A DNA stretch of 64,000 nt, taken from NCBI GenBank assembly GCA_029959195.1, contig CP114117.1:1426001-1490000 (forward strand), in the 5' to 3' direction. Within the stretch, counting starts at the first letter, position 1; each line of letters starts with the position of its first letter. Positions 36,089 to 46,395 of the stretch are shown here, one piece after another. A program made the position numbers and the translations under genes. The notes under the pieces were generated by a model. It worked only from the letters and a program-made list of their open reading frames with translations, made no database searches and was not told where the DNA came from. This stretch comes from Dictyophora rubrovolvata (Eukaryota; Basidiomycota; Agaricomycetes; Phallales; Phallaceae).

Positions 36089-39000
36089 ATGGAGGTAAAT
36101 CATGTGATGAACTCTCGCTAGTAGTTCGTAATTACAAGCCATCTCCCTGAGAAACAGGCTATTTTGAATTCTTCAGGCGATCTTGATACTCGTCTATTCG
36201 ATAACGTGGTCAAGACGTTTTACACAGGGACTGGATATGAAGTATGCACCGGCGGTCGCATTTTTAATGTCTATTCATTGTTATGCATCAGCGAGAGGTT
36301 GCTCAACAAATATTGACGCGGTTTCAAAATCATGCGGACTCATGGCAACGTGTTCCAAAAATTTTAGAGGAATCTTCAGTTCCAGAAACCAAAGTGAGCT
36401 CATAATATGGCAGTATATTCATTGCTCTCACAGTGTATTGGTAGTACCTTGGTTTACAAATATTAGAAAGACTTATTCAAAGCAGATGGAAATCTATTCC
36501 TGAAAGCCAACGAATAGGAAGGTTTTTCCTTGCTACTACCAATCATTGATATATTCTTATTAACTAGATCTCACGTATGCAAACAGGAATTCGACATTTC
36601 GTCATGGGAATAATTACCAAAGCAACTGCTGAAGGACCGGGAATGCGAAAAGACAGGCCTTTTGTGAATAAACTAAACTTAATTCTAGTTCAAGTATTGT
36701 GCCCCGTACTTCCAGGTGTCTCATTTACTGATGAGTTATAGATCCTGAAACGTGAATGGCCTCACACTTGGCCTACATTCATCTCCGAGCTTGTGCAATC
36801 TTCAAAAATAAACGCGACAATATGTGAAAATAACATGGCCATCTTGAAATTGCTTAGTGAAGAGATCTTTGATTTTTCCGCGGATCAATTAGTTCAAGCT
36901 AAAATCAATGAATTGAAGAATTCCATGTGCGGAGAATTTTCTCAGATCTTTCAATTATGCTTGGATGTCCTCGAAAAAGAGCAGAAAATCTCCTTAATCC
37001 AAATAACATTAGAAACATTGCTACAGTTTCTGAATTGGATTCCTCTTACTTATATATTCGAAACTTCTCTCATCGACATGCTATTGACACGGGTTAGTAT
37101 CAGATTCTTTGGTGAAGTTAAGCTGACGCCACTTTAGTTCTTGGAAACTTCGGAATTTCGTAATCCGACCTTAAGATGTCTTTCCGAAATTGCTGCTTTC
37201 AACATTGGTTCAGAGTATGACCCGAAGTTCGTTATACTATTTGCTATGGTCATGGCCGCGGTAAATCGCATGCTTCCACCTAATACTGGTGCGTAATACC
37301 TAATCATGATGCACAATCGCTCAATAATTGAAAATACCTTCATAATCTCTAGACATCGCAGAAGTCTACAAGGATTCTCGAAATGATGATCAAGACTTCA
37401 TTTTGAATCTTTCCTTGTTCCTGACAAATTTTCTTTCCAACCATCTCCGAATACTTGAAACTTCCCGGTCTAAGGACGTGCTTCTCAATGCTCATCTCTA
37501 TCTTATCAAGATTTCTCAGGTGGAGGAACAAGAAATTTTCAAGATTAATCTTGAATATTGGGTTAATTTTGTAGCAGAAATGCATGGCGAGATGCAGAAT
37601 GCTTCCGTAGGTTGGGAATTCATCTATCAATAGTTCAAGAATCAGACTGAACTCCATTTTCGCAAGATGCTGCTGTTCGACGAGACATATATGTTGATGT
37701 CCTGTCGAACGTCCGGCTTGTAATTATTGAGAGGATGGTGAGGCCGGAAGAAGTATGTATCACTGATACTTCACAACTTTTTGCTGAGTTAACTAGGTGC
37801 TCATATTTGAAAATGAAGAAGGCGAAATGGTTCGAGAATCTTTGAAAGACGGTGATACCGCGACTCTGTATAAATCCATGCGGGAAGTCTTGGTTTATCT
37901 TACTCATTTGGATGTCGATGACACAGAGGATATTTTAACGGAGAAAATGCTGCAACAAGTGGATGGATCAGAGTGGTCGTGGAATAAACTGAATACCTTA
38001 TGTTGGGCTATTGGATCTATCTCAGGCGCAATGAGTTGGAATATGCTGTTATTTGTCTCTTCCATTTACTTACAATAAACTTTAGGTGAAGAAACTGAAG
38101 GACGGTTTTTGATAGCCGTGATTAAGGATCTCCTGGGTTTGTGCGAAACAAAACAAGGTCAAGACGACAAGGCTGCTATAGCGTCAAACATCATGTACAT
38201 CGTCGGGCAATATCCGCGGTTTCTCAGAGCTCATTGGAGGTTCCTCAAGGTTGTGGTGAATAAATTGTTTGAATTTATGCATGAGCCTCATAAAGGTATG
38301 GCAAATACGTTTGCATTGGCACCCTTTTTAAACGATGTCGTCGCTTTATACAGGAGTGCAAGATATGGCCTGTGATACTTTCATTAAAATCGCTCAAAAA
38401 TGCAAACGACAATTTATCATTCAACAATCGGAGGAGAGTGAACCGTTCGTGGGGCATATCATAAGCTCTTTGGGTGAAATAACTGTAGATCTTGCCCCAA
38501 AACAGGTAAGGTATACTTTGATGCCAAACAATATCTAAAACGTTCTTACATTGAAAGTAGGTTCACGCTGTCTATGAAGCGATAGGTTATATGTTATCCA
38601 TGCAAACAGATAAATCAACTAAAGAGAAACTGATTGCCCATTTGATGGAACATCCAAATCGTGCTTGGGACACTTTAATAGCACAAGCTGGAAGTGTTGA
38701 TATACTTGACAGCATCAACGATTTGGAGGCCATTAGTAATATTCTGAAGACGAATACTGCTGTCTGTACCTCAACAGGAAGTTCTTATATCTCCCAGCTT
38801 GGCCGGATTTATCTCGATATGCTTGGCTTATATCGAGCGTGCGGTGGTATCATAAACCAACCACCATGGCGAGCGGGGTTGTCTGCAGCCAGGACACCAC
38901 AATTTCGTCTTTTACAGACCATACGAGACGAAGTCCTCAAGCTCGTAGACGTATTTATCAAAAAGGCCGATGATCTTGATGCCATCAGTGATAGTTTAGT

Positions 39001-40218
39001 TCCACCTCTGCTCGATTCGGTACTAGGGGACTATGCCAGCAATTCGGGAGCGTCTGAGCCGCGTGTTCTGGATCTATTGATTACTCTTATTAGTATTCTG
39101 GAGGTGACGTTTAGCACATTTTCAAATAATTCTACCACGGGAGTTGATCGAAACATACAGAGTCGATTTAGCCCTCATATTGGAGCGATAATGGACTCGA
39201 TCATTGAGACGACGTTGTGCATGATCAATAATAATTTTACAGAATTCCCTGAGCAGCGCGCTAGCTTTTACAGGTTGTTACGAGCGATTAATCTTCACTG
39301 TTCCAATGGTATGCCATCTAGAGGCAGCCTCGAATTCCAAATACCTATTTATGTTATTATAGCACTTCCTTCTTTCCAGTCTAAACAGTTGAAACTGGTC
39401 ATGGACAGTATATTATGGGGCATGAAGCACAGCCTACGGGACATATCAGATTTGGCTCTGACAAGTAAGACTATTGTATTAGCTGCGACGCTGACTTCCA
39501 CGCTTCTAACGTGTTGCCTAGTTTGTTACGAGGTCATTGAAAATCTCTCTAATCAAGATCCAGCCGTAGCGAGAGAATTCTATGGAAGATTTTTATTACA
39601 AATCCTGCGAGATACGTTTGGAGTAATCACGGATGCTAACCACAAAAGCGGTACGGCGAGATTACTTCAACGGTTACGCGTTACGCAGTATACTCACACA
39701 CTTGGCAGGTTTTCGATTGCAGAGCCAACTACTTGCCAAGGTTTTTGAGCTAGTACAAACTGGACGTGTTTCTATTCCTCTTTTTGATCCGGTGCTGGTA
39801 CCGGATCCTAATATAACGAATCTGGAGTTTCTGGATGACTACTGCCTCAATCTTATTCAAAATGCTTTCCCTGATTTACAAACGTATGCCTTGCCCTTGC
39901 CCTTGCCCTTGGTTTAACAGTGTTTTAACTCAAATATCTATTTTTAACGATAGACATCAAACGAGGACATTGCTCACGACCCTATTCCAATATTACAACG
40001 ATCTTCCGCGCTTCAAGTCGGCCCTGCGAGACTTCCTTGTTCAATTAAGGGAATTTTCTGGAGATAATGCCGACCTTTATCTGGAAGAAAGAGAGAAAGA
40101 ATCCCAGAAAGGCGCGCAGGAAAGGCTTGAAGTAGCAATGTGGATACCGGGGATGGTTAAACCGAACCAATTGGAAGATAACGAGGACCATCATGATATA
40201 TATGTCTCAGGATCATGA
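36089..40218 (+). CDS. Exportin-1 / CRM1 paralogue (copy 2), diverged but intact
   Basis: A second full-length exportin-1-type HEAT karyopherin. ATG at 36089 sits in a 6-nt first coding exon (ATGGAG). The next exon gives [20 protein letters not shown], with the intron at the same place as in copy 1. Conserved blocks are [54 protein letters not shown] (leptomycin-site Cys kept), [19 protein letters not shown] and [16 protein letters not shown]. The C-terminal block is [20 protein letters not shown], and the tail ends [11 protein letters not shown]. Apparent stops, for instance near 37633 and 39747, fall inside introns that restore phase. It lacks about 18-20 residues of a loop present in copy 1 ([16 protein letters not shown] region). 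By eye it is about two-thirds identical to copy 1 over well-aligned stretches. It looks like a functional, subfunctionalised copy rather than a pseudogene. Confidence 0.9.
39888..39911 (+). repeat. CCTTGC hexamer repeat inside a CRM1 copy 2 intron
   Basis: About four tandem CCTTGC units directly follow the donor site of the penultimate intron. Confidence 0.75.
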
Positions 40219-40856
40219 CTCAATATTAATTTGATTACTGTCCGTGACCGTGGTTTGTGTGCGTTAGTTGTTGTTATTGTTATCGCTGTTTGATTCTGCT
40301 TCTCTTTTGATCGGTACCTCAATAGACATCAGTTCCGAGTCGAACATGAATTTACAAACCTCTTGACTATCTAACTATCTGTCAGACTGTCAGATGCCGT
40401 CTAAGTAGTGCCGAGGCTGGCACATGCTATGGGAACAAAAACCACGGCCGCCAGCTCGACAATAGTAACTCAACCCTATTTGTTGAAAGGGTTAACGAAT
40501 CGCTGTGGGAAACGCATTAGTAGGATAGACTGTGGGCATTGAGTAGTACATGTCACGGTACTACTGCGCCACTGGACATTGATATTTGGATATGTACTGT
40601 CCTTGATATTTTGTAGTATCCGATGTAATTTTGTCATTTAAATTCTGCTCAATGATCAGCCATACTGGTGTAACGGGCAACGTGTAACTTATTCCATGGC
40701 CAATCCATGGCAGGCAACACGCATTCTAGTTACGTAAAATTTGATAGTGCGACCCGTGCCAGTGAGGCCTGCCAGATGCCTTGAGGCTTCCGAGTCAAGC
40801 TTCAACTGTTGAGTAGCACCAATTAAATCCAATCTGGTCCATTAATTCCATTTAAA
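40219..40856. other. Intergenic, 638 bp, with short inverted repeats
   Basis: Lies between CRM1 copy 2 and the SRR1-like gene. It holds an exact inverted repeat, AGTAGTAC (40542-40549) and GTACTACT (40558-40565). It also has a GTGCC...GGCAC hairpin near 40411, two nearby CCATGG sites and a copy of GATGCCGTCT (40393-40402). No gene is supported. It may contain an eroded small repeat. Confidence 0.45.
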
Positions 40857-41948
40857 ATGGAAAAACGAGACCAGGATGCACAAGGCTTCGTTACAGTTTT
40901 ACCCCGAAAGAGACAAAAGAAACGTCGCACCCCGAAGACACTTGAAGAGGCCCTGTCATTTGTCGATCGAATGAACCTGACAATCGCGAATATTGAAGGG
41001 TCGGATTGGATTCGAGAATGCTACGGTTTGCTTTAATGTGCCGGAATGTTGTACGAATTTCCTCTAAAGAATAAAATAGATATTATTCGAAGCTGCTTTG
41101 AGTCTTTGACTTGGGGTCCGTCTGAGATGTGCATATTCTGTCTTGGTTTGGGCAGTCCAACTGAGTTTAAGAACTCTCTCGCACAGTTGGCGTTCATTAC
41201 GTTAGTTTGCGATGAGTTCCATATCGTATGAATGTTGCTTTCCAAGCTGCTTTTTTCCTCGCATCTCACATTGTTCGACGGGCAGGATCGCAATAAAGTC
41301 TCCTTTTATGACCCCTATTTTTCCGAAGGGGACGTCAAAGGCCTATTACAGATGGGATATGCAGTTTCCCCAGAAAACAAGGTACTATGTACTATTCATT
41401 CTTTATCCTATAAGCGATGTTCTCGACCGCCGTCGGAAGTTGACTCCTTTTTTTCCCATAAACAGCGCGGCAGATACACATTCGAACAGAAGACCCTGCT
41501 TTTCATGCCACATTGCAGTGTCAAGCTTTATGAAAACGCCCTGCGATATAATTGGAATGCTGAGTCCCTTCGGAAAATCTTAATTCTTGGAAATACCCTT
41601 GGAGATTATATTACCAAGTATTATTATTACCTCGTTGCAGCCTTGAAGGGCGCTGATAGCAGAAATCCTATTCAGTACGCCAGAATGGAAACTGAAAACC
41701 ACGTTACCGTGCTTACATCGTATAGGTTAGTAGGAATAAAAAAAGGCCACTCATATTACTTCTGATATGCACATCTATCTCCAGGCAATTATCTCACTTG
41801 CGATCCTCTTCCTGAATCAGAAGCCTATTATTCTGCTTTCAATGACACGGCCTTACAGCATGTTGATTGCCAATCTTGCGCATTTTTTGATGAAGCGATG
41901 TGGCAATTGCCGGAGGAAATTGAAGATGATGACACCGAAGTAGTATGA
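40857..41948 (+). CDS. SRR1-domain protein (SRR1-like / SRRD)
   Basis: Homologue of plant SRR1 (light and clock signalling) and animal SRRD (heme/clock-linked), a conserved protein whose biochemical activity is not established. ATG at 40857 (MEKRDQDAQGF) has a basic stretch PRKRQKKRRTPKT. After the first intron comes DIIRSCFESLTWGPSEMCIF, then CLGLGSPTEFKNSLAQLAF, the hallmark LGxGS...R/K.ALAQLAF motif. Further motifs are VSFYDPYFSEGDVKGLL, GRYTFEQKTLLFMPHCSVKL and LYENALRYNWNAESL, then KILILGNTLGDYI. The final exon reads AYYSAFNDTALQHVD and ends EEIEDDDTEVV. The stop is at 41948. Borders around 41600-41790 are not fully resolved. Confidence 0.85.
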
Positions 41949-42125
41949 TCCTTTAATTTATTGATTTTTGCCTTTCAAAGTCATGCCATGGCCGTGTATG
42001 CCATCGTCTTCAATTATGCATACATAATAAACAGGCACGTCATGTAAAGTATTCACATTAATGTTAATCTGACATATACTACATCACAAAAAATATCTCG
42101 AAATCAAAAATAATGAACAGTGCAC

Positions 42126-42926
42126 TCAACACTGTGGTAGATAAGACGGAGGAGCAAATAAATCAATCTCAGACCCGTGTAAAAAATAGGAGTCGCCATA
42201 GACCTCAGGCTCAAACACCGTCCGTGCCCGCAAAGAAGCTTGAGAACCGCCATACGGTGTAGCAGGACCATCGTCTTCATCCTCTGATTCGGCCTCAGAA
42301 CTGGCGTCAGACAGGGGCAAATCGTAGTCGGCTTCGGGATAGCGAATTTCAACAGGGGAAGATGGATCGTAAGAGGGTGGGGGTGTGTTATGAGGATGGA
42401 AAAATGCGTGTAGAGAGGGATTAGATTGCATAGATGGTAGTACAGAAGCATTTAAGAAAATATCAGAGGGAAAAGCAAAAGGGAGGGGATCGTCTGAATC
42501 CAATTCTTCATAAGGGGACACCCACGAGTGCAGAGAACTTTCCAAGTCCGAATCTAAAAACGTTACGTCTGCTTCAGTGGGAGAGACCTTAGCTTCAATA
42601 TCGTCAAAGTCATCAGCTAGAGTCTCAAGGACACTATCTAGCCACTTCTCTTCTGCGTCATCACGTGATGACGGCGAGTCGGAGTTGAGCAACATGGAAA
42701 CAGACGTGCCGAGTATTGAGGCATTATTCACATTGGGCGACGAACTTGGTTCAGCAAGATGAGGATATTCTGGAGGTGAAGATGTGAGCTCGGCTTGTGT
42801 AAGCGAATTTTTGAGGAGGACGATGCGGTGGAGGCTGAGGTTATCCCGGGAACCGACATGTGCCGATGCGGCTAGGCGCAATTTTCTGCGGGACAAGTCT
42901 GAAAACCAAGAAGAAATACTGTTCAT
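42126..42926 (-). CDS. Intronless protein of unknown function, acidic and Ser/Pro-rich
   Basis: I do not recognise this gene. A single open frame of 266 residues runs from ATG 42926 (MNSISSWFSDLSRRKLRLAA) to TGA at 42126. The frame stays open further upstream but without another ATG. The N-terminal 30 residues are basic. The rest is acidic and probably disordered, with TLADDFDDIEAKVS, DASSEAESEDEDDGPATPYG and YGDSYFLHGSEIDLFAPPSY. No domain, signal peptide or membrane span is seen. It is intronless among intron-rich neighbours and has a strong TATAAAAG element upstream, which hints at an inducible gene (inference). It lies tail-to-tail with SRR1-like. Confidence 0.65.
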   Translation of the reverse strand: MNSISSWFSDLSRRKLRLAASAHVGSRDNLSLHRIVLLKNSLTQAELTSSPPEYPHLAEPSSSPNVNNASILGTSVSMLLNSDSPSSRDDAEEKWLDSVLETLADDFDDIEAKVSPTEADVTFLDSDLESSLHSWVSPYEELDSDDPLPFAFPSDIFLNASVLPSMQSNPSLHAFFHPHNTPPPSYDPSSPVEIRYPEADYDLPLSDASSEAESEDEDDGPATPYGGSQASLRARTVFEPEVYGDSYFLHGSEIDLFAPPSYLPQC

Positions 42927-43430
42927 ATGGATTGGGACGCGTAACCGGGGTTTAAAGGCAAATTGAGCAGAGAAAGCAGACCAAGCAGACAGTGCTATTT
43001 TTCTGCTAAATGAACAAATGCATGAGAACAATAGAGTGCGACAGGAAGACGTTGGGCAACTGACGCGACAACTAAAGGGTTCAAGATATTCGGTAAGCTT
43101 CGGTGAATGGATTGAAAAGCGAAATGGCGCAGTGCACGTTAACCATGCTGGGGTGGACTGAGAAGACCCGAGATTTGGTGTGCAGGCAGACTAGTGTTTA
43201 TACGAAGAACAAATGGCTATTGCATGGCGGGGACTCTGGAATTGGGAGAGGCGGAGTTATTGGTTGGGTGGGGAGGGGAATGACGACAAGATGGCGGATG
43301 AATGGTCTCTTTTATAGCAGGGGGCGGACTTTTTTTGTCTGACTCATGGTGTCACAAGCGGAGACATATAATAGATCGCCAGGCGAGTATCCTATTCAGA
43401 TACACAGGTATTACATAATACAGAGTATCC
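42927..43430. other. Upstream region of the intronless gene, 504 bp
   Basis: Holds the TATAAAAG element at 43309-43316 (minus strand), which would give a leader of roughly 350 nt. It borders the CDC27 stop codon. No further gene is supported. Confidence 0.5.
43309..43316 (-). promoter_or_regulatory. TATA box for the intronless unknown gene
   Basis: TATAAAAG on the minus strand, the canonical strong TATA form, 383 bp upstream of the predicted ATG. Confidence 0.5.
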
Positions 43431-46186
43431 TCACATGCTGCCGCCACCATCAGTGCCATCATTTTCGATGGCTGCTTCGTCTTTTTTCAAATCCATTAGC
43501 TTTTTAAGTTTGTTCATATCTTTCGGTGCGATGTCTCGCGCCACGAGCAGGAGATGTTGAGCCTCTGGCGCCTGTCCCCTCAGTCGATAAACGCGCGCTA
43601 GCTGGAAAACAACGTTCGCCTCCTCGGGTACAGTATTCCGAAGTCTCTTGAGATCGTCAATAGCCGCCTAGCAATCCGTGGTCGTGTGAGTCAACAAACT
43701 TTTTGCCGAGATATAGAGATATCAAAAGAAGGCGACTTACATTGTAACGTCGCATCCCTATCAGTAGTTTCGCGCGGCGATAACGAACCAACACGTTATC
43801 TGGTGAAATTTGCACTGCCTTATCAAACAAGCCGTATGCTTCCTCGGGCCTTCCACACTTTTCTAAGACCTATCATTCGACCAGGGTTAGAACGCCCCTA
43901 CCTCGAGTGCATATAATACTCACCATCCCAACACAGCCCAACAAAACTGCGTTGTCAGGTGATATCTCGATCGCCTTCCGAAAGTGAAATTCTGCCAGAC
44001 GTAGTTTGCTCATTCGTAAATAACATGTACCCAAACCATACCTGGTAATCAAAAGTTTATTTCAGTCCCAAATCATCCCGTCGTAATAAATAGCCACTTA
44101 CCATGCATTGTAATGTCGCGAGTCTGCCCGGAGGGCGGATTGGAAAAAACTGACGGCTTTTTCCACATCCTCATCGATACACTCATGACCACTAAGAGTG
44201 TAGGCGTAAGTGCATTGAGGATCCAGCTGGGTTGCCCGACGAAAACACGTTAGTGCCTGTGTACGCTCCTTCTGCAATGAAAAGCAGTTCCCAACAGCTA
44301 TCCACGCTTGTGGCGAACGTGAATCAATGCTAATAAGTTCTTGAGCTAAGAATGTCAGTTTAACTGTCCGCTGCAAGTGCCATAGCAAAGATGAATATAT
44401 TTCCATATCCCATATTCGATACGGGTCTCGCTTTCGTATTTCGTCGAATACTCTTTCCGCCTTTCGGAGAAAAAATAAATCAGCCTAACCAGATTATCAA
44501 TTCGCGAATTCTGCCAACCTTTTGATACTCGTTTAGCTCGTATTGCGCTTTCCCCACCAAGACCATCACAAATGGCGATTTTTGCTGTTCAGAAGGCAAT
44601 CGATCTAGCTCCTCGATGGCCGCTCGGCACTCATATCGAGCTAATTTTTGGACCGCCCTCGCAAAGATTTTCATAAGCTCGTATATATAATTGTCTGCCG
44701 CTTCGAATTCGACCGTTTCCTGTGCCATCTGTTCTTGGCCAGCTGTTGCATTGCTCGGTGCCGGTGAGGTATCCGATCGGGGAGACTGTGCCAAAGAGGA
44801 TACTGAAGCAGATTTAGGGGATTCCGCGACCATATCATCATCCATCTCCGATCCCCCGGAATTCGATCTAGCTCTATGATAAGGTTTCTTCCGTTGGGGT
44901 GGCGGATGCTAAATACAATTGTCAGTATAAGTGAATTGATGCAAAGAGAAATCACTTGCCTTAACTGAGTGTGCCTGTTTATTGCCTGCAGCAGTATTCA
45001 GTAATCGAGTAGAACGGCGAAGACCAGTCTGTACGAATGCGTCAGATTTTCATCATCTATAGAATCCCACAACAGTGACCTTGACTGGATTATTGCTTTG
45101 CGGGGGAAGTGTAGGATCCTTCCAGTTGAAAGCCTCTAACTTTGCAGCCCGAGCTTTTTTCATGATTGGACCCCCCTCGTCTAGATATTTCCCATTTGAC
45201 GGTATCAAGCTTACTGTTTTTGTGGGAAGAGATAATGCTCTAACATGAGTTGTGGCGTACCCAAGCATAGAATTATCAGCAGTAATGAGCAATGACTCGT
45301 TCGTTCCCCTAAAGAACCTATGAATTAACACAAGTAAAGGAGTTGTGGTTGACTTACACTGAATCCCTTGTGCTCGAGTCCATTCGAAACGGTTGGGTTA
45401 CCCAAGCTCGACTACCACCCGGGGCCATATGCATTTCAGGAGTGAAGAAACCCATTCCTGTACTTGCGGGACCAGTTTTACGATCGTACCAATAGGCCAT
45501 AGAGATATCATCAGGTCTGCTTTGCTTCGTCCGAGGAGGAAATAGTTCGTCAAGATCCGGAAATTGACCTGTATATATAATTGGCATACATGTAAAGTAA
45601 ATATTTATATAGCCAACCTGACGAGCATAAGCCTTCAAAAGCCTCCCATAACAATGGATTTAAGTCAAGACTGCGTAAAAAGTGAGCAGCAGCTTTTTCT
45701 CGAAGGTTGGTTTTCAGAGCTAGAGCACCTGCGCGACATCGAAGAACAGCTTCATCCGCAACAACAGTCGATTCTCTGGACAATGGTATTGCTGTTCAAA
45801 GCAGGAGGTTTGAGTCATTCAAACCGAAATGAAATGAAACATTTAACTATACCCAGGTCTGGGGGGCCGCCGGTACTTAAACACGACTCTAGCGCCTCGC
45901 GTCCTTGCCTATACCGCCCCAGTTTGTTGCAACACTGAACATACAGTTCCACACAAACACTACACCTAACTTCCCGCGGTAGATCGACGAGATACAAAGC
46001 AGACTGAGTTTGACCGCTTCGAAAAAGTGATGTTGCATAAAGATGACGCGCTTCATGATTGTCTTGATCCACGTAAAAGTACCGCTCGGCGAAGAAGGTG
46101 GCAGTCTTCACGAGATCAAAGTCTAAGTACCACCAAACGAGAGTCCGAAATCGCTGAGATAGGTAAGGATTTGAAATCGAAGCCAT
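43431..46186 (-). CDS. CDC27: Anaphase-promoting complex subunit 3 (CDC27/APC3)
   Basis: A TPR subunit of the APC/C that contacts the IR tails of Cdc20, Cdh1 and Apc10. The ATG chosen at 46186 gives MASISNPYLSQRFRTLVWWY. The frame is open a few codons upstream but lacks an ATG. N-terminal TPRs read TATFFAERYFYVDQDNHEAR and HLYATSLFRSGQTQSALYLV. A disordered Ser/Pro linker follows (SPKSASVSSLAQSPRSD). Then comes the long C-terminal TPR array: RIWDMEIYSSLLWHLQR, SPQAWIAVGNCFSLQKERTQ, ALTCFRRATQLDPQCTYAYT, HYNAWYGLGTCYLRM and ISPDNAVLLGCVGMVLEKCG. The stop is at 43431. The order matches Cdc27 rather than Cdc16 or Cdc23. At least ten introns. Divergent from the MIT-domain gene, with CACGTG at 46301-46306 and a 12-bp palindrome between them. 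Confidence 0.93.
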
Positions 46187-46267
46187 GCTAAACGGAAAGT
46201 CGTGCAAAAAGTCCTCTGCTAACCTGTGAAGTGGAAGTCAATGAGTGTGTAGTTGCTGGTCCACTGT

Positions 46268-46279
46268 CCACTGCAGTGG
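46268..46279. promoter_or_regulatory. 12-bp perfect palindrome in the CDC27 / MIT-gene promoter
   Basis: CCACTGCAGTGG, 82 bp upstream of the CDC27 start. A CACGTG E-box lies 21 bp further on at 46301-46306. Candidate regulatory sites only. Confidence 0.4.
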
Positions 46280-46395
46280 TTCTGGAGAACAAGGAAGTAT
46301 CACGTGTTTATGATGCGAGCTTACGTAAATCACTCATCATCTGCCACGAACCGGTGGATGTCGAGATTACCTTTAGTTCTAATCGATAATCGTTC

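Noticed and set aside
37560-37740. In-frame stops suggesting that CRM1 copy 2 is a pseudogene
   Set aside because: A 56-nt GT...AG intron after NASV joins to DAAVRRD and restores the family sequence on both sides. The other apparent breaks are also explained by introns.
40542-40565. Short inverted repeat as ends of a DNA transposon (MITE)
   Set aside because: The arms are only 8 bp with an 8-nt spacer, and I saw no target-site duplication. A hairpin or chance is as likely.
43023-43342. Upstream extension of the intronless gene or a small plus-strand gene
   Set aside because: The frame stays open but the only earlier start is not ATG. The plus-strand frame is low complexity and overlaps the promoter with the TATA box.
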